Positions 16,596-25,035 of a DNA stretch of 64,000 bases are shown in pieces. Position 1 is the first letter of the stretch. Each line of letters opens with the position of its first letter. The stretch is from an uncultured Altererythrobacter sp. (GTDB lineage Bacteria; Pseudomonadota; Alphaproteobacteria; Sphingomonadales; Sphingomonadaceae): assembly GCA_913056125.1 (NCBI GenBank), contig CAJXNC010000003.1:124001-188000 (forward strand), in the 5' to 3' direction. Both the position numbers and the translations under genes were made by a program. Under the pieces are notes generated by a model. The model did no database searches. It saw only the letters and a list, made by a program, of their open reading frames with translations, and was not told where the DNA came from.

Positions 16596-17567
16596 TCAGT
16601 CCACAGCGCTGGCAGTCTGTGGCCCGCGCCCTACCTGGGCGAAGTAGTTGGTTACCCCGTCGGGATCGTTGAGCCAGACGGTGATCAGTCCGAACCCGCC
16701 AAGCACGTTGAGCGGGGTTTCCACTGCGATATCGCGATGTTCGCCGCGCGCCGCAGCGAGCGGGGCGTCCGACACGACATATTGGATGCCGGCGCTGCCA
16801 TTATCGGCATTGCTGCCCATCGCTTCATACAGCATCACGATGGTTTCGTTGAACTGGTAGGGATAGAGCGTGGTGCCCAACACAGTTGCTTCCACCGGCT
16901 CGAGCTCCTCGAGGCCGACGAAATCACGGTAGAAAGCGCGGCTTTGTTCGAGATCGGAGACGCCAATGCCAATGCCCACGCCGTCATCGGCATTGTCTTG
17001 GGCGCCGGGGGCGATGAGAAGAACAATGTCGAAGCCGCCTGGATCCTTGACCAGCGCCTGCTTGAGGCCGTCGCCCCTCGAAACGAATTCAGGTTCAGCG
17101 AAGCCCGCATCGGCGAAGCGCTGCTTCACGACATCCTCGTCGGGATAGCGCAGGAGGAAGAAGCGGATACCCGTGCCGCCCGCATAGCCGCCATCTAGAT
17201 TGTAGAGACGATCGCCCTGTTGGCCGGCCGACAGCTTGATCTGCATCGATCCTACACCGGTCAGGATCATCTGCTGCGTCGAGGTCAACTGGATCGGGTT
17301 GAGCGAGTCCAGTGCCAGCGCGTTGACGTAGAAATTGACCATGTCCTCGGTCGCTTCGCGCGGGAATCGGCGGAACACGTTCATGCCTCCGCCGGTGAAG
17401 ATGTCGGCATTGGATGCGTTGAGCTGGGCTTCGGTCAGCTCGCCCGGTTCATAGGCAATGTCCTGCGATGTATCCATCAGCGCGCCTTCGGGCGTGCGGA
17501 CTTCCTGGGCCTGAGTGGAACTTGCCATGAGGGCCGTACCGGCGGCCAGCGCGGTCAGAAGCTTCAT
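16596..17567 (-). CDS. Secreted VOC (glyoxalase/dioxygenase-fold) protein
   Basis: About 323 aa from the second of two adjacent ATGs, best placed after AAGGAGAG. A Sec signal peptide (MKLLTALAAG to STQAQE) is clear, which is unusual because VOC proteins are mostly cytoplasmic. Two beta-alpha-beta-beta-beta modules are visible: about residues 55-180 (FYVNALALDSL to GGFDIVLL) and 195-315 (GIGIGVSDLEQSRAFYRDFVG to VWLNDPDGVTNYFAQVG). Metal-ligand positions are not clearly conserved in the first module. It lies 26 nt after the PQQ dehydrogenase on the same strand and is probably co-transcribed. It could process or bind the oxidised product; reaction unknown. Confidence 0.82.
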   Translation of the reverse strand: MKLLTALAAGTALMASSTQAQEVRTPEGALMDTSQDIAYEPGELTEAQLNASNADIFTGGGMNVFRRFPREATEDMVNFYVNALALDSLNPIQLTSTQQMILTGVGSMQIKLSAGQQGDRLYNLDGGYAGGTGIRFFLLRYPDEDVVKQRFADAGFAEPEFVSRGDGLKQALVKDPGGFDIVLLIAPGAQDNADDGVGIGIGVSDLEQSRAFYRDFVGLEELEPVEATVLGTTLYPYQFNETIVMLYEAMGSNADNGSAGIQYVVSDAPLAAARGEHRDIAVETPLNVLGGFGLITVWLNDPDGVTNYFAQVGRGPQTASAVD

Positions 17568-17593
17568 CATCACTCTCCTTAATCGTCCGGGCC

Positions 17594-19555
17594 TCAATCG
17601 TCCGGAAGGGCCCAGACGTAGACGCCTTCATTGTTTGCCGGGCCGCCACCGCCTTCGCGCATCACCAGGCCGTAAGCGGTAGCCCCGGTCGCGACCACGG
17701 CAATATACTGCTTTCCGTCGCTTCCGCGATAGCTCATCGGAATCGTGTTGGCCGTATATTCCATCTGCTCTTCCCACACGACTTCGCCGGTGTCGGAATC
17801 GAAAGCGCGGAAAATGCCGTCATTGGTCGCGCCGATGAAGACGAGACCCCCGGCTGTGGCCATCGCGCCGCCTGCCGAGTTATTGGCGCCGGTATCGCGC
17901 TTTCCTTCTTCCAGCTGCGGTGTGGTGCCGAGATTGACCTTCCAGGCGATCTCGCCCGTATTGCCGTCGACGGCGATCATGTGGCCCCAGGGCGGACGCA
18001 GGCAGGACATGTTGATGCTTCGCCCGTCCTCCGTTTCATAGGGAGCAAGGAAGCCCGAATAGGCGCCGGGGCCGGTCAGGCTGCCGCGGTCATAGGGTTG
18101 TGTCGAGCCGTCGGTACCATTGCCGTAATTGCCATCCGGATCGCGCGCTTCGATCCAGCCGATCGACCCACCTTCGGTGATGTTGATGAAGATGTAGCCG
18201 CTGGTGGGATCCGCGGCACTGCCGCCCCAGACCGAACCGCCATTATGCGGCATGTTGATCGATGCGCGCGGCTCGTCGCCTTCCTCATGCAGGAAGAAGG
18301 GCGTGAAGGGGCCCGAGTTGAAGAAATAACCGCCATAGGAATCGAGCAGCGCCTGGCACGCATCGACATGCTGCTGGCTGGTATCTTCCGCAGTGACCAG
18401 AAGGTCTGGGCTCCACCACATGCGCTGCAGCGGCTCGGGCTTGACCGGAATCGGTTGGGTCGGGCTGTACCATTCGCCCGGCACATCGCCGCGCGCCACG
18501 AGCATCTCGTTCACACCGTGGATGGGCTCGCCTGTTTCGCGGTTGAGAATGTACATCAGTCCGTTCTTGCCGGTCAGTGCCAGCGAGGGGACGGATTGGC
18601 CATCCACATCGAGATCGACAAGTACGGGCGGGGCGGGAAGGTCCCAGTCCCACAATTCGTGGTGGATCGCCTGGAAGTGCCACTTGCGCTCGCCAGTCTC
18701 GATATCGACCGCGACCAATGAGTTGGCGAAGAGATTGTCGCCCGGGCGGCCACCGCCATAATAGTTGGGGCCGGGGCTGCCGAGGGTGAAATACAGCGTA
18801 TTCGTGTCGGGATCGGCGGTGGTGTACCAGATCCACATATTGGCGCCGGGACGGTCGCGCCAGCTATCGTTGAGCCAGGTGTCGTTGCCGAATTCGCCTT
18901 CGTGCGGAATGGTGTTGAAGCGCCATTTGGCTGCGCCCGACACAGCATCAAAGGCGCGCATGTCGCCATCGCCTTCCGGTCCGGCCCTGTCCATTTCCGG
19001 CGTCCAGGCGCCGATCACCAGCGTGTCGCGGAAGATGCTCGGCGGGTAGGAATAGCGGGCACCGTCCCAGGTCACCTCGCCATTGTCGCCAAAGCTGCGA
19101 TCGACTTCGCCGGTCGCGGCATCAAGGGCGACAATGGAATTGCCTGGATTGTAGTAGAGGCGAGCGCCATGCGACGCATCGCCAGGCCAATAGGTGACCG
19201 CGCGGCGTGCCGTGCCGTCCTCGATCTCGTGGCGCCAGATTTCGCGTCCCGTGCTACCGTCGAGCGCGACGACGGCATCGCCCGTGGGCAGGTACATGAT
19301 CCCGTCGATCACCACCGGCACCGTGCCTGCCATCGAGCTGCCGCCGCCATTGGGCCTGATGCGGAACATCCAGGCCTGTTCGAGCTGGTCGACATTGCCG
19401 CGATTGATATCGGTCATGGGCGCATAGCGATCGCCTTGATGATTGCGCGCATAAAGCGGCCAGTCGCCGGCATCCGGGCTGGTCAGCACGTCCTGTGCCA
19501 TGAGTGGTGTGGCGAGCATGCTGGCTGCAAGTGCCCAGGAGATTGCCTTACGCAT
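17594..19555 (-). CDS. Secreted PQQ-dependent dehydrogenase, no heme domain
   Basis: 653 aa with Sec signal peptide (MRKAISWALA to PLMAQD) and AAGGGAAAG upstream of the ATG. The propeller opens YAPMTDINRGNVDQLEQAW. The metal-site Asn is in GSPGPNYYGGGRPGDN and the presumed catalytic Asp in FQAIHHELWDWDLP with Asp at +2. CLRPPWGHMIAVD and GGLVFIGATNDGIFRAFD are close to the 135-2024 enzyme, making these two the nearest pair among the five. No CxxCH. First gene of a two-gene unit with the secreted VOC protein; the 78-nt upstream gap contains an AT-rich stretch with a TATAAT on the minus strand but no clear -35. Confidence 0.9.
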   Translation of the reverse strand: MRKAISWALAASMLATPLMAQDVLTSPDAGDWPLYARNHQGDRYAPMTDINRGNVDQLEQAWMFRIRPNGGGSSMAGTVPVVIDGIMYLPTGDAVVALDGSTGREIWRHEIEDGTARRAVTYWPGDASHGARLYYNPGNSIVALDAATGEVDRSFGDNGEVTWDGARYSYPPSIFRDTLVIGAWTPEMDRAGPEGDGDMRAFDAVSGAAKWRFNTIPHEGEFGNDTWLNDSWRDRPGANMWIWYTTADPDTNTLYFTLGSPGPNYYGGGRPGDNLFANSLVAVDIETGERKWHFQAIHHELWDWDLPAPPVLVDLDVDGQSVPSLALTGKNGLMYILNRETGEPIHGVNEMLVARGDVPGEWYSPTQPIPVKPEPLQRMWWSPDLLVTAEDTSQQHVDACQALLDSYGGYFFNSGPFTPFFLHEEGDEPRASINMPHNGGSVWGGSAADPTSGYIFINITEGGSIGWIEARDPDGNYGNGTDGSTQPYDRGSLTGPGAYSGFLAPYETEDGRSINMSCLRPPWGHMIAVDGNTGEIAWKVNLGTTPQLEEGKRDTGANNSAGGAMATAGGLVFIGATNDGIFRAFDSDTGEVVWEEQMEYTANTIPMSYRGSDGKQYIAVVATGATAYGLVMREGGGGPANNEGVYVWALPDD

Positions 19556-19633
19556 CCGTCTTTCCCTTGATGATTCCGATTTTGCCAGAGCTTAGCAAAC
19601 TAATTATATAATGTAACGATTATTTCGGCAGGT

Positions 19634-20728
19634 TCAGAACCCCTTCTCCTCCAGCCAGGAATGGATCAGGGCTGCTACCTCGTCGCTATTGGTCTCAAGC
19701 TGGAGGGCATGGCCATTGCCGTGAATGCCGTGCTCCTCCAGCCGCATGTGATCGACCGTGACACCGGCCTGGCGCAGGAAATGGACCATGGCGTGGTTAT
19801 CTGCCGCCATCCAGCTTGCCTCTGCCGTGACAACGACGACGGGCATGTCGCACAGGTTGGGCAATCGGCGAGCCGGATCCGCCTGCACCTTGTAGGCCAC
19901 GAGGCCATCGCCTGGTGAAGGCATGTCCTGGCTAGCGAGAGTCTCGCCTTCACCCAGCGGCGGATCGTAAGTCAGCGGCGCATGGGTGACGCCGAAGGGC
20001 AGGGGACCGCTGATTGCCTCGAATGGCGGGCCGAGCGGTTCGGCAGCGACAATGGCCTTCACAAGCTCCGGTCGCGCATCGGCAAGGAGCCAACCCGGCG
20101 GCCCACCGGCCGAATGGGACAAGATGATGGCGGGTCCGATCCGGTCGAGCAGTTCGGCGCCCGCGCGTTGGGCGTCTGTCTGGGCAGCCGCGTGGTCGGC
20201 AAGTGTCGGGCCGGTCCCGGCAAGGAAGGACAGGAAGGACGGATCGTCCATAGTGCCCGTGCCCGGCCATTTGTCGTGCAGCCGCGCCTGCGGATAATTG
20301 TCCTCGAAATCCTGCGGCCGGGTGAAGAGCCGCTCGAGGAAGATCGTCGGTCCCGGCCTGCCCATCTCGCCCTGGAACTCGGGATTGAAAGGGCTGCGAC
20401 CGTGTTGCGGTCGGTCGACGACATAGACGGCCCAGCCTTGCCGCACGAACCAGTGCACCCAGCCTTCGCGGCCATCGGGCGTGCCGAGGAAATCGGTGCC
20501 CTGTCCTCCGCCGCCATGGATCATGACGATCGGCAGGTCGTGCGTCAGTTTGCGCGGGACCCAGTATTCGACATATTGCTGACCACGCATGGCCTTGCCG
20601 GCCACTGGGTGATCCACCAGTTCGCCGCCGGTCCAGAAGAAGCCTTGTGCAGCCAGTTCGAGCGGATTCTCGCTGCCAGCTTCATGCAGATCCTGTGGCC
20701 GGTAGGACTTCGACGGCTCTTGGCTCAA
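19634..20728 (-). CDS. Alpha/beta-hydrolase (esterase/lipase-like)
   Basis: 364 aa. The track ORF (to 21238) is an open-frame extension into the FAD monooxygenase gene. The real start is probably the TTG at 20728, whose TTGA overlaps the monooxygenase TGA stop, with AAGGG upstream. The protein reads SQEPSKSYRPQDLHEAGS, then the hydrolase core: oxyanion HGGGGQGTDF, TPDGREGWVHWFVRQGW, DRPQHGRSP, and nucleophile Ser in LSHSAGGPPGW, a Ser-x-Ser-x-Gly variant of the elbow. A late His in HGIHGNGH probably completes the triad. No signal peptide, so cytoplasmic. Likely ester or lactone cleavage after the flavin step encoded just upstream. Confidence 0.85.
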   Translation of the reverse strand: MSQEPSKSYRPQDLHEAGSENPLELAAQGFFWTGGELVDHPVAGKAMRGQQYVEYWVPRKLTHDLPIVMIHGGGGQGTDFLGTPDGREGWVHWFVRQGWAVYVVDRPQHGRSPFNPEFQGEMGRPGPTIFLERLFTRPQDFEDNYPQARLHDKWPGTGTMDDPSFLSFLAGTGPTLADHAAAQTDAQRAGAELLDRIGPAIILSHSAGGPPGWLLADARPELVKAIVAAEPLGPPFEAISGPLPFGVTHAPLTYDPPLGEGETLASQDMPSPGDGLVAYKVQADPARRLPNLCDMPVVVVTAEASWMAADNHAMVHFLRQAGVTVDHMRLEEHGIHGNGHALQLETNSDEVAALIHSWLEEKGF

Positions 20729-21978
20729 TGGATCTGGCCCTTGCGGTCCTTGAAGTTGATCGCGACCCGGTCCGAAGGATCGGCGTCGGCCCAGCGTGAT
20801 CCCTCGCGCAGCACATCGCCGATCACCTTGTAGGCGAAGAGCATCAGCAGCGCGCCGCTTTCCGGATCGGTATTGAGCGCCTCGATACTGGCGAGGTCCT
20901 TCTTGCGCTGCTCCATGTCCTGTTCCTGCAGCATGCGCTTGTTCTCGGTCGCCGCCGGGGTGACGACTTCCCAGAAGACCCGCCGCCGCTCGTCGCTGAA
21001 ACGGTCGAAGATTTCCTCGTCCTCCTCGCCGCGCAGCACGGCGCCGAGGATGTCGGCCAGCACGATGCCGGTCCATACGCCCGAGGTGAGGCCAAGCCCT
21101 CCGCAGGGATTGGTCGCATGGGCGGCATCGCCCGCCAGCAGCACGCGACCCTTGTGCAGCGTTTCGGCGGCGCGCTGGTGCAGCATGTAGGGGCTGGAGG
21201 AGACCAGCTCGTAATCCTTGCGGCCCTGCATGAACCATTCATAGCGTTGGTGGATGCGGTCTTCGTAAGTCTCCTCCGGCAGCGAGGAATCCTCCATATA
21301 TGTGCAGCGCCACAGGCCGTCGCGGTCGAGCTGGGCGATGACCGCCATATTGACCGGGTCGCACACGAAATTGGCCTGTTCGTAGCCGAGTTCCTGGAAG
21401 GGGAATTTGACATTGGTGGCGACGAAACGCTCGGGCCAGGTGTGGCCTTCGAACTCGATCCCGGCGAGCTTGCGCACCGTGCTGCGCGCGCCGTCGCAGC
21501 CGACAAGCCACTTGGCTTCATAGGTCTGCTCGCCCTCCTCCGAAGAGGTCATCACGACAATACGGTCGTCATACTCCTCATAGCCATGCACCTCGTGTCC
21601 GAAGAGCACTTCGACGCCGAGTTTCCTGGCATGTTCCATCGCCACGCGGGCGACATCGTGCTGCCCGGCATGGAGCTGGTAGTCATAGGGGATGCCCTCG
21701 ATCGGCTCGGTCGTGACGACCGAATGATGGTCGAACTCGGGAATATGCGTGCCGAAGTCGCGGTTCCTGAAGCCGATCTCGTTGAGCTCGTCGAGAATGC
21801 CCAATTCCTCGAGGATGATCAGCGTCGAGGGGAAGTAGACCGCCGCGCGCGGCGAATTGATGATCTGCTCTTCCTTGTCGAGCACGCGCACGCTGGCACC
21901 CGTCTGGGCCAGCGCAAGCGCGGTCAGCATGCCCACCGGGCCGGCGCCGACAATCAGGACATCGGTTGGATCGCTCAT
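20725..21978 (-). CDS. Class A FAD-dependent aromatic monooxygenase
   Basis: 417 aa from the ATG at 21978, which shares one base with the dehydrogenase stop upstream and has AAGAGGAAG before it. The Rossmann motif GAGPVGMLTALALAQTG is at the N-terminus, the middle motif WLVGCDGARSTVRK around 160, and the FAD-ribityl motif GDAAHATNPCGGLGLTSG around 290. This is the phenol-hydroxylase/MhpA-type single-component flavoprotein architecture, though the last motif departs from the usual GDAAH..PP.GG.G.N. No signal peptide. It probably hydroxylates an aromatic or enolic ring with NAD(P)H and O2. Translationally coupled on both sides. Confidence 0.88.
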   Translation of the reverse strand: MSDPTDVLIVGAGPVGMLTALALAQTGASVRVLDKEEQIINSPRAAVYFPSTLIILEELGILDELNEIGFRNRDFGTHIPEFDHHSVVTTEPIEGIPYDYQLHAGQHDVARVAMEHARKLGVEVLFGHEVHGYEEYDDRIVVMTSSEEGEQTYEAKWLVGCDGARSTVRKLAGIEFEGHTWPERFVATNVKFPFQELGYEQANFVCDPVNMAVIAQLDRDGLWRCTYMEDSSLPEETYEDRIHQRYEWFMQGRKDYELVSSSPYMLHQRAAETLHKGRVLLAGDAAHATNPCGGLGLTSGVWTGIVLADILGAVLRGEEDEEIFDRFSDERRRVFWEVVTPAATENKRMLQEQDMEQRKKDLASIEALNTDPESGALLMLFAYKVIGDVLREGSRWADADPSDRVAINFKDRKGQIH

Positions 21979-24089
21979 CAATTCTCTTCCTCTTGGCGGC
22001 GTGCCGCTTCGGTCAGGACATAGGCGCGGACGGCCTCCGATTGTTCGGCGTTGATCCAGGGGGCGAAGCTGATCATGCCGTTCTGAGCGAGGATGCCGTC
22101 CATCACCACGGCGTTCCATGCGGCGGCGTCCGTGGCCACGGTGGAGCGCATCAGGTCCGGATTGACCGGGCCGTTATGGCAGATGCTGCAAAAGGCGAAG
22201 AATTGCGCCTGGCCCTCTGCGATCTGCTCGGGAGCGAAGCTCTCCTCGCTCGCGACATAGGGCCGCATTTCCAGCGGCGGCAGAGGTTCAATTATGGCGT
22301 CCCCGCCCAGTTTGAATGCCAGCAGCTGGCCATTGGGCGGCGGGCGGCGCATCCAGTCGGTCTGCGAGGCCATGCCCATCGATCCGCCATAGCCCGCCAT
22401 CACGGCGACATATTGTTCGCCATCCACGCGGTAGGTGATCGGCCCCGCCATGATCCCGCGTTCGCCCTGGAAGGTCCAAAGTTCTTCGCCATTGCGGGCA
22501 TCATAAGCGTGGAAGCTGCCATCGGGCAGGCCCTGGAAGACGAGGTTTCCGGCACTTGCCAGCGTGCCACCATTCCAAGGCCAGTCGCGGCGCACTTCCC
22601 AGACCACGCGCTGATTGACCGGGTCCCATGCCTCGAGCTTGCCGTAGGTGATGGAGGTTAGATAGGCGCGGCGTGCCTCTGGCGTTGCCCCGGGCACCGA
22701 TCCTTCGGGCGGGGCAAGGAAGGACACACCTGTGTTCCAGCGGCCAATATTTCGGGTGAAATCGGCATCGTCGGCATAGGCGTTGGGCACTTCCATCACC
22801 GGGATGTAAACGAGGCCGGTGACAGGCGAATAGCTCATCGGCTGCCAGGCATGCGCGCCGATCCCCATCGGGGTGATGAGGTAGGGCTCGTCGGCAAAGC
22901 GCGCTTCGGGAATCTCGACGGGGCGGCCGGTTTCGAGGTCGATCCGTTCTGCCCAGTTCTGTTCGGCAAAGGGCTCTGCGCTGATCAGCTTCCCGTCCTC
23001 GCGATCGATCACGTAGAAGAAGCCGTTCTTGGGCGCCTGCATCGCCACCTTGCGCGGCTCTCCATCAATTTCGAGTGTCGCCAGCGTGATCTGCTGGGTG
23101 GCGGTGAAGTCCCAGGTTTCCCCGGGATTGACCTGATAATGCCACTTGTAGGCACCGGTGTCGGGATCGAGCGCGAGGATCGATGACAGGAACAGATTGT
23201 CGCCCTTGCCATCGCTGCGCACGCGGTGGTTCCACGGGCTGCCATTGCCTACGCCGATAAGGAGCTGGTCGAATTCGGCATCGTAGACGATCGAATCCCA
23301 CACGGTGCCGCCGCCGCCCAGTTCCCAGTAATCGCCAAACCATGTTTCGCCGGCGAATTGTTCGAAGGCAGCGTCCGATGCGGCGCCATCGGGACCGTCC
23401 GCCGGATTGCCGGGCACGGTGTAGAACCGCCAGACAAGCTCGCCATTGTCGGCATCATAGGCCGAGATGTAGCCGCGCACGCCCATCTCGGCGCCCGAAT
23501 TGCCGATCAGCACCTTGCCGCGCACCACGCGCGGGGCGCCGGTAATGGTATAGGGCTGCTGCTGGTCGACGGTGACAACGTCCCACAATTCGTCGCCGGT
23601 TTCGGCATCGAGCGCGATCAGGCGGCCGTCGATCGTGCCGAAGAAGACCTTGCCTTCCCAAACCGCCACACCGCGATTGACCGTATCGCAGCAGGCATGC
23701 GCGCCTTTGGCGCCATCGACTACCGTGTCGTAGCGCCAGATTTCCTCGCCCGTAGCCGCATTGACCGCGCGAACCTTGGACCAGGCGGTGGAGAAGTACA
23801 TCACGCCATCGACGACGATAGGCGTGGCTTCCTGTCCGCGATTGGTGTCGAGGTCGATTGCGAAGGCGAGGCCGAGATGCTCGACATTGTCGGTATTGAT
23901 ATCGGAGAGCGGGCTGAACCGGTCCTCGGCATAGGTACGGCCATGGGACAGCCAATTGTCCGGATCGTTCTCGGCGTCGAGCAGGCGTTCCTCGTCGATG
24001 GCGCCGAAAGTCGTCGGGCTGTCCGAACAGGCGGCGAGGGCCAGTGAGCCAATTGTAGCGACGAATAATGCAATGCGGGCCATGCCCAT
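21978..24089 (-). CDS. Quinohemoprotein alcohol dehydrogenase (PQQ propeller plus C-terminal cytochrome c), lipoprotein
   Basis: About 703 aa from the ATG at 24089, preceded by GGGAGGGG at good spacing. The signal ends SLALAACSDS, a lipobox. The vicinal cysteines of the PQQ pocket are in HACCDTVNRG, the feature of type I-II quinohemoprotein alcohol dehydrogenases. The presumed catalytic Asp is in NPGETWDFTA, with Thr rather than Asp at +2, so it looks calcium-type. GGTVWDSIVYD and APKNGFFYVIDREDGKLISA fit the group. A C-terminal cytochrome c domain (about 610-703) has heme site CSICH, and the ASFAPW-type Met segment appears as NGMISFAPWIN. It is the only one of the five with the Cys-Cys pair. 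Heads an operon with the flavin monooxygenase and hydrolase. Confidence 0.93.
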   Translation of the reverse strand: MGMARIALFVATIGSLALAACSDSPTTFGAIDEERLLDAENDPDNWLSHGRTYAEDRFSPLSDINTDNVEHLGLAFAIDLDTNRGQEATPIVVDGVMYFSTAWSKVRAVNAATGEEIWRYDTVVDGAKGAHACCDTVNRGVAVWEGKVFFGTIDGRLIALDAETGDELWDVVTVDQQQPYTITGAPRVVRGKVLIGNSGAEMGVRGYISAYDADNGELVWRFYTVPGNPADGPDGAASDAAFEQFAGETWFGDYWELGGGGTVWDSIVYDAEFDQLLIGVGNGSPWNHRVRSDGKGDNLFLSSILALDPDTGAYKWHYQVNPGETWDFTATQQITLATLEIDGEPRKVAMQAPKNGFFYVIDREDGKLISAEPFAEQNWAERIDLETGRPVEIPEARFADEPYLITPMGIGAHAWQPMSYSPVTGLVYIPVMEVPNAYADDADFTRNIGRWNTGVSFLAPPEGSVPGATPEARRAYLTSITYGKLEAWDPVNQRVVWEVRRDWPWNGGTLASAGNLVFQGLPDGSFHAYDARNGEELWTFQGERGIMAGPITYRVDGEQYVAVMAGYGGSMGMASQTDWMRRPPPNGQLLAFKLGGDAIIEPLPPLEMRPYVASEESFAPEQIAEGQAQFFAFCSICHNGPVNPDLMRSTVATDAAAWNAVVMDGILAQNGMISFAPWINAEQSEAVRAYVLTEAARRQEEEN

Positions 24090-24159
24090 GCTGCGTTCCC
24101 CTCCCGGCAAGATCATGCACCCTTTGCGGGCGTCATTATCACGAACGTTAGATTAAGGC

Positions 24160-25035
24160 TCAGGACTTGGCGAGTCCTTCCGGGAGCGATCTTGGGCGCT
24201 GGTCGGGACCGATCTCGAAGACGATGTCCGCGCGCCGTGGCAGGTCTTCGAGCATGTGCCGGGTCAGCCGCTCGTAATGCTGGCAGAAGCGTTTCAGCGC
24301 CTCGTCATCCATCACAGCAGGGCCATTGGGATTGCGCGCTTCCAGCTTGAGTTCCTGCTTGCGGCGATTGGCCATTACCGCTCCGAAATTCTCGACCTTG
24401 AGCATGACCAGCATGTCGATCTGGTCGAACAAAACGCGGTAGTCCCCGCGCAGCCAAAGATTGCTGACCGAACGCCAGACTCCTTCGGAATCCTCGTTGC
24501 GTTCGAGCTCGTTGACCGGATCTAGCAATTCCTCATCCGCCTCGGGGCGACAGCCGACGCACCAGCCTTCGAACAGCAGCACGTCGACGGGCCCGGAAAC
24601 CAGTTCGCCATCTTCTTGGCGGTCGTCGCGCGCCTTGTCGAAGCGAGGCATCTCGAAACTGCGCCCGGCTCGGATATGCTCGATGATCGCCATGCCTAGG
24701 CCCGGTGCATGCGTGCCCGGCACGCCGCGCGTGGCGAAGAGTGGATGGATTTCCTTGGCCAGTTCCTGCCGTTCGGCGTGTGTCAGGTAGAGATCGTCGA
24801 TCGACATGCTGACCGCGCGCAGTCTGCGGCCGGCCAGCAGCAATTCGAGAAAGCGCGTCAGCGTGGATTTGCCTGACCCCTGCGCGCCATTGATGCCCAC
24901 CACCAGCGGAACGGGGCTGTCAGCTGCGCGGCGAGCTATTTCGCGGGCAAGCGGACGCCAATAGGTGTCTACGACTTTGGCATAGTCGCGTGGCAGGCCT
25001 TCGGCCTCGATAAGGTCTGCAATGGGATCCGACAT
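24160..25035 (-). CDS. D-glycerate kinase-like P-loop kinase (GLYK/Tda10 type)
   Basis: 291 aa; the ATG at 25035 shares a base with the upstream stop, and the track's extra residue comes from a TTG just before it. Walker A is GINGAQGSGKST near residue 50, followed by SIDDLYLTHAER, GVPGTHAPGLG and LLFEGWCVG, a set that matches plant and yeast glycerate-3-kinase relatives. Cytoplasmic. The gene follows a hydroxypyruvate/glyoxylate-reductase-like gene, which supports glycerate phosphorylation: reductase makes D-glycerate and kinase makes phosphoglycerate. Some relatives are of unknown substrate, so the activity is inferred. Confidence 0.8.
   Translation of the reverse strand: MSDPIADLIEAEGLPRDYAKVVDTYWRPLAREIARRAADSPVPLVVGINGAQGSGKSTLTRFLELLLAGRRLRAVSMSIDDLYLTHAERQELAKEIHPLFATRGVPGTHAPGLGMAIIEHIRAGRSFEMPRFDKARDDRQEDGELVSGPVDVLLFEGWCVGCRPEADEELLDPVNELERNEDSEGVWRSVSNLWLRGDYRVLFDQIDMLVMLKVENFGAVMANRRKQELKLEARNPNGPAVMDDEALKRFCQHYERLTRHMLEDLPRRADIVFEIGPDQRPRSLPEGLAKS

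Noticed and set aside
20729-21238. N-terminal half of the 534-aa hydrolase ORF
   Set aside because: This part is an alternative frame of the FAD monooxygenase gene and Arg/Ala-rich; the hydrolase start at the TTG at 20728 explains the data better than a fusion.
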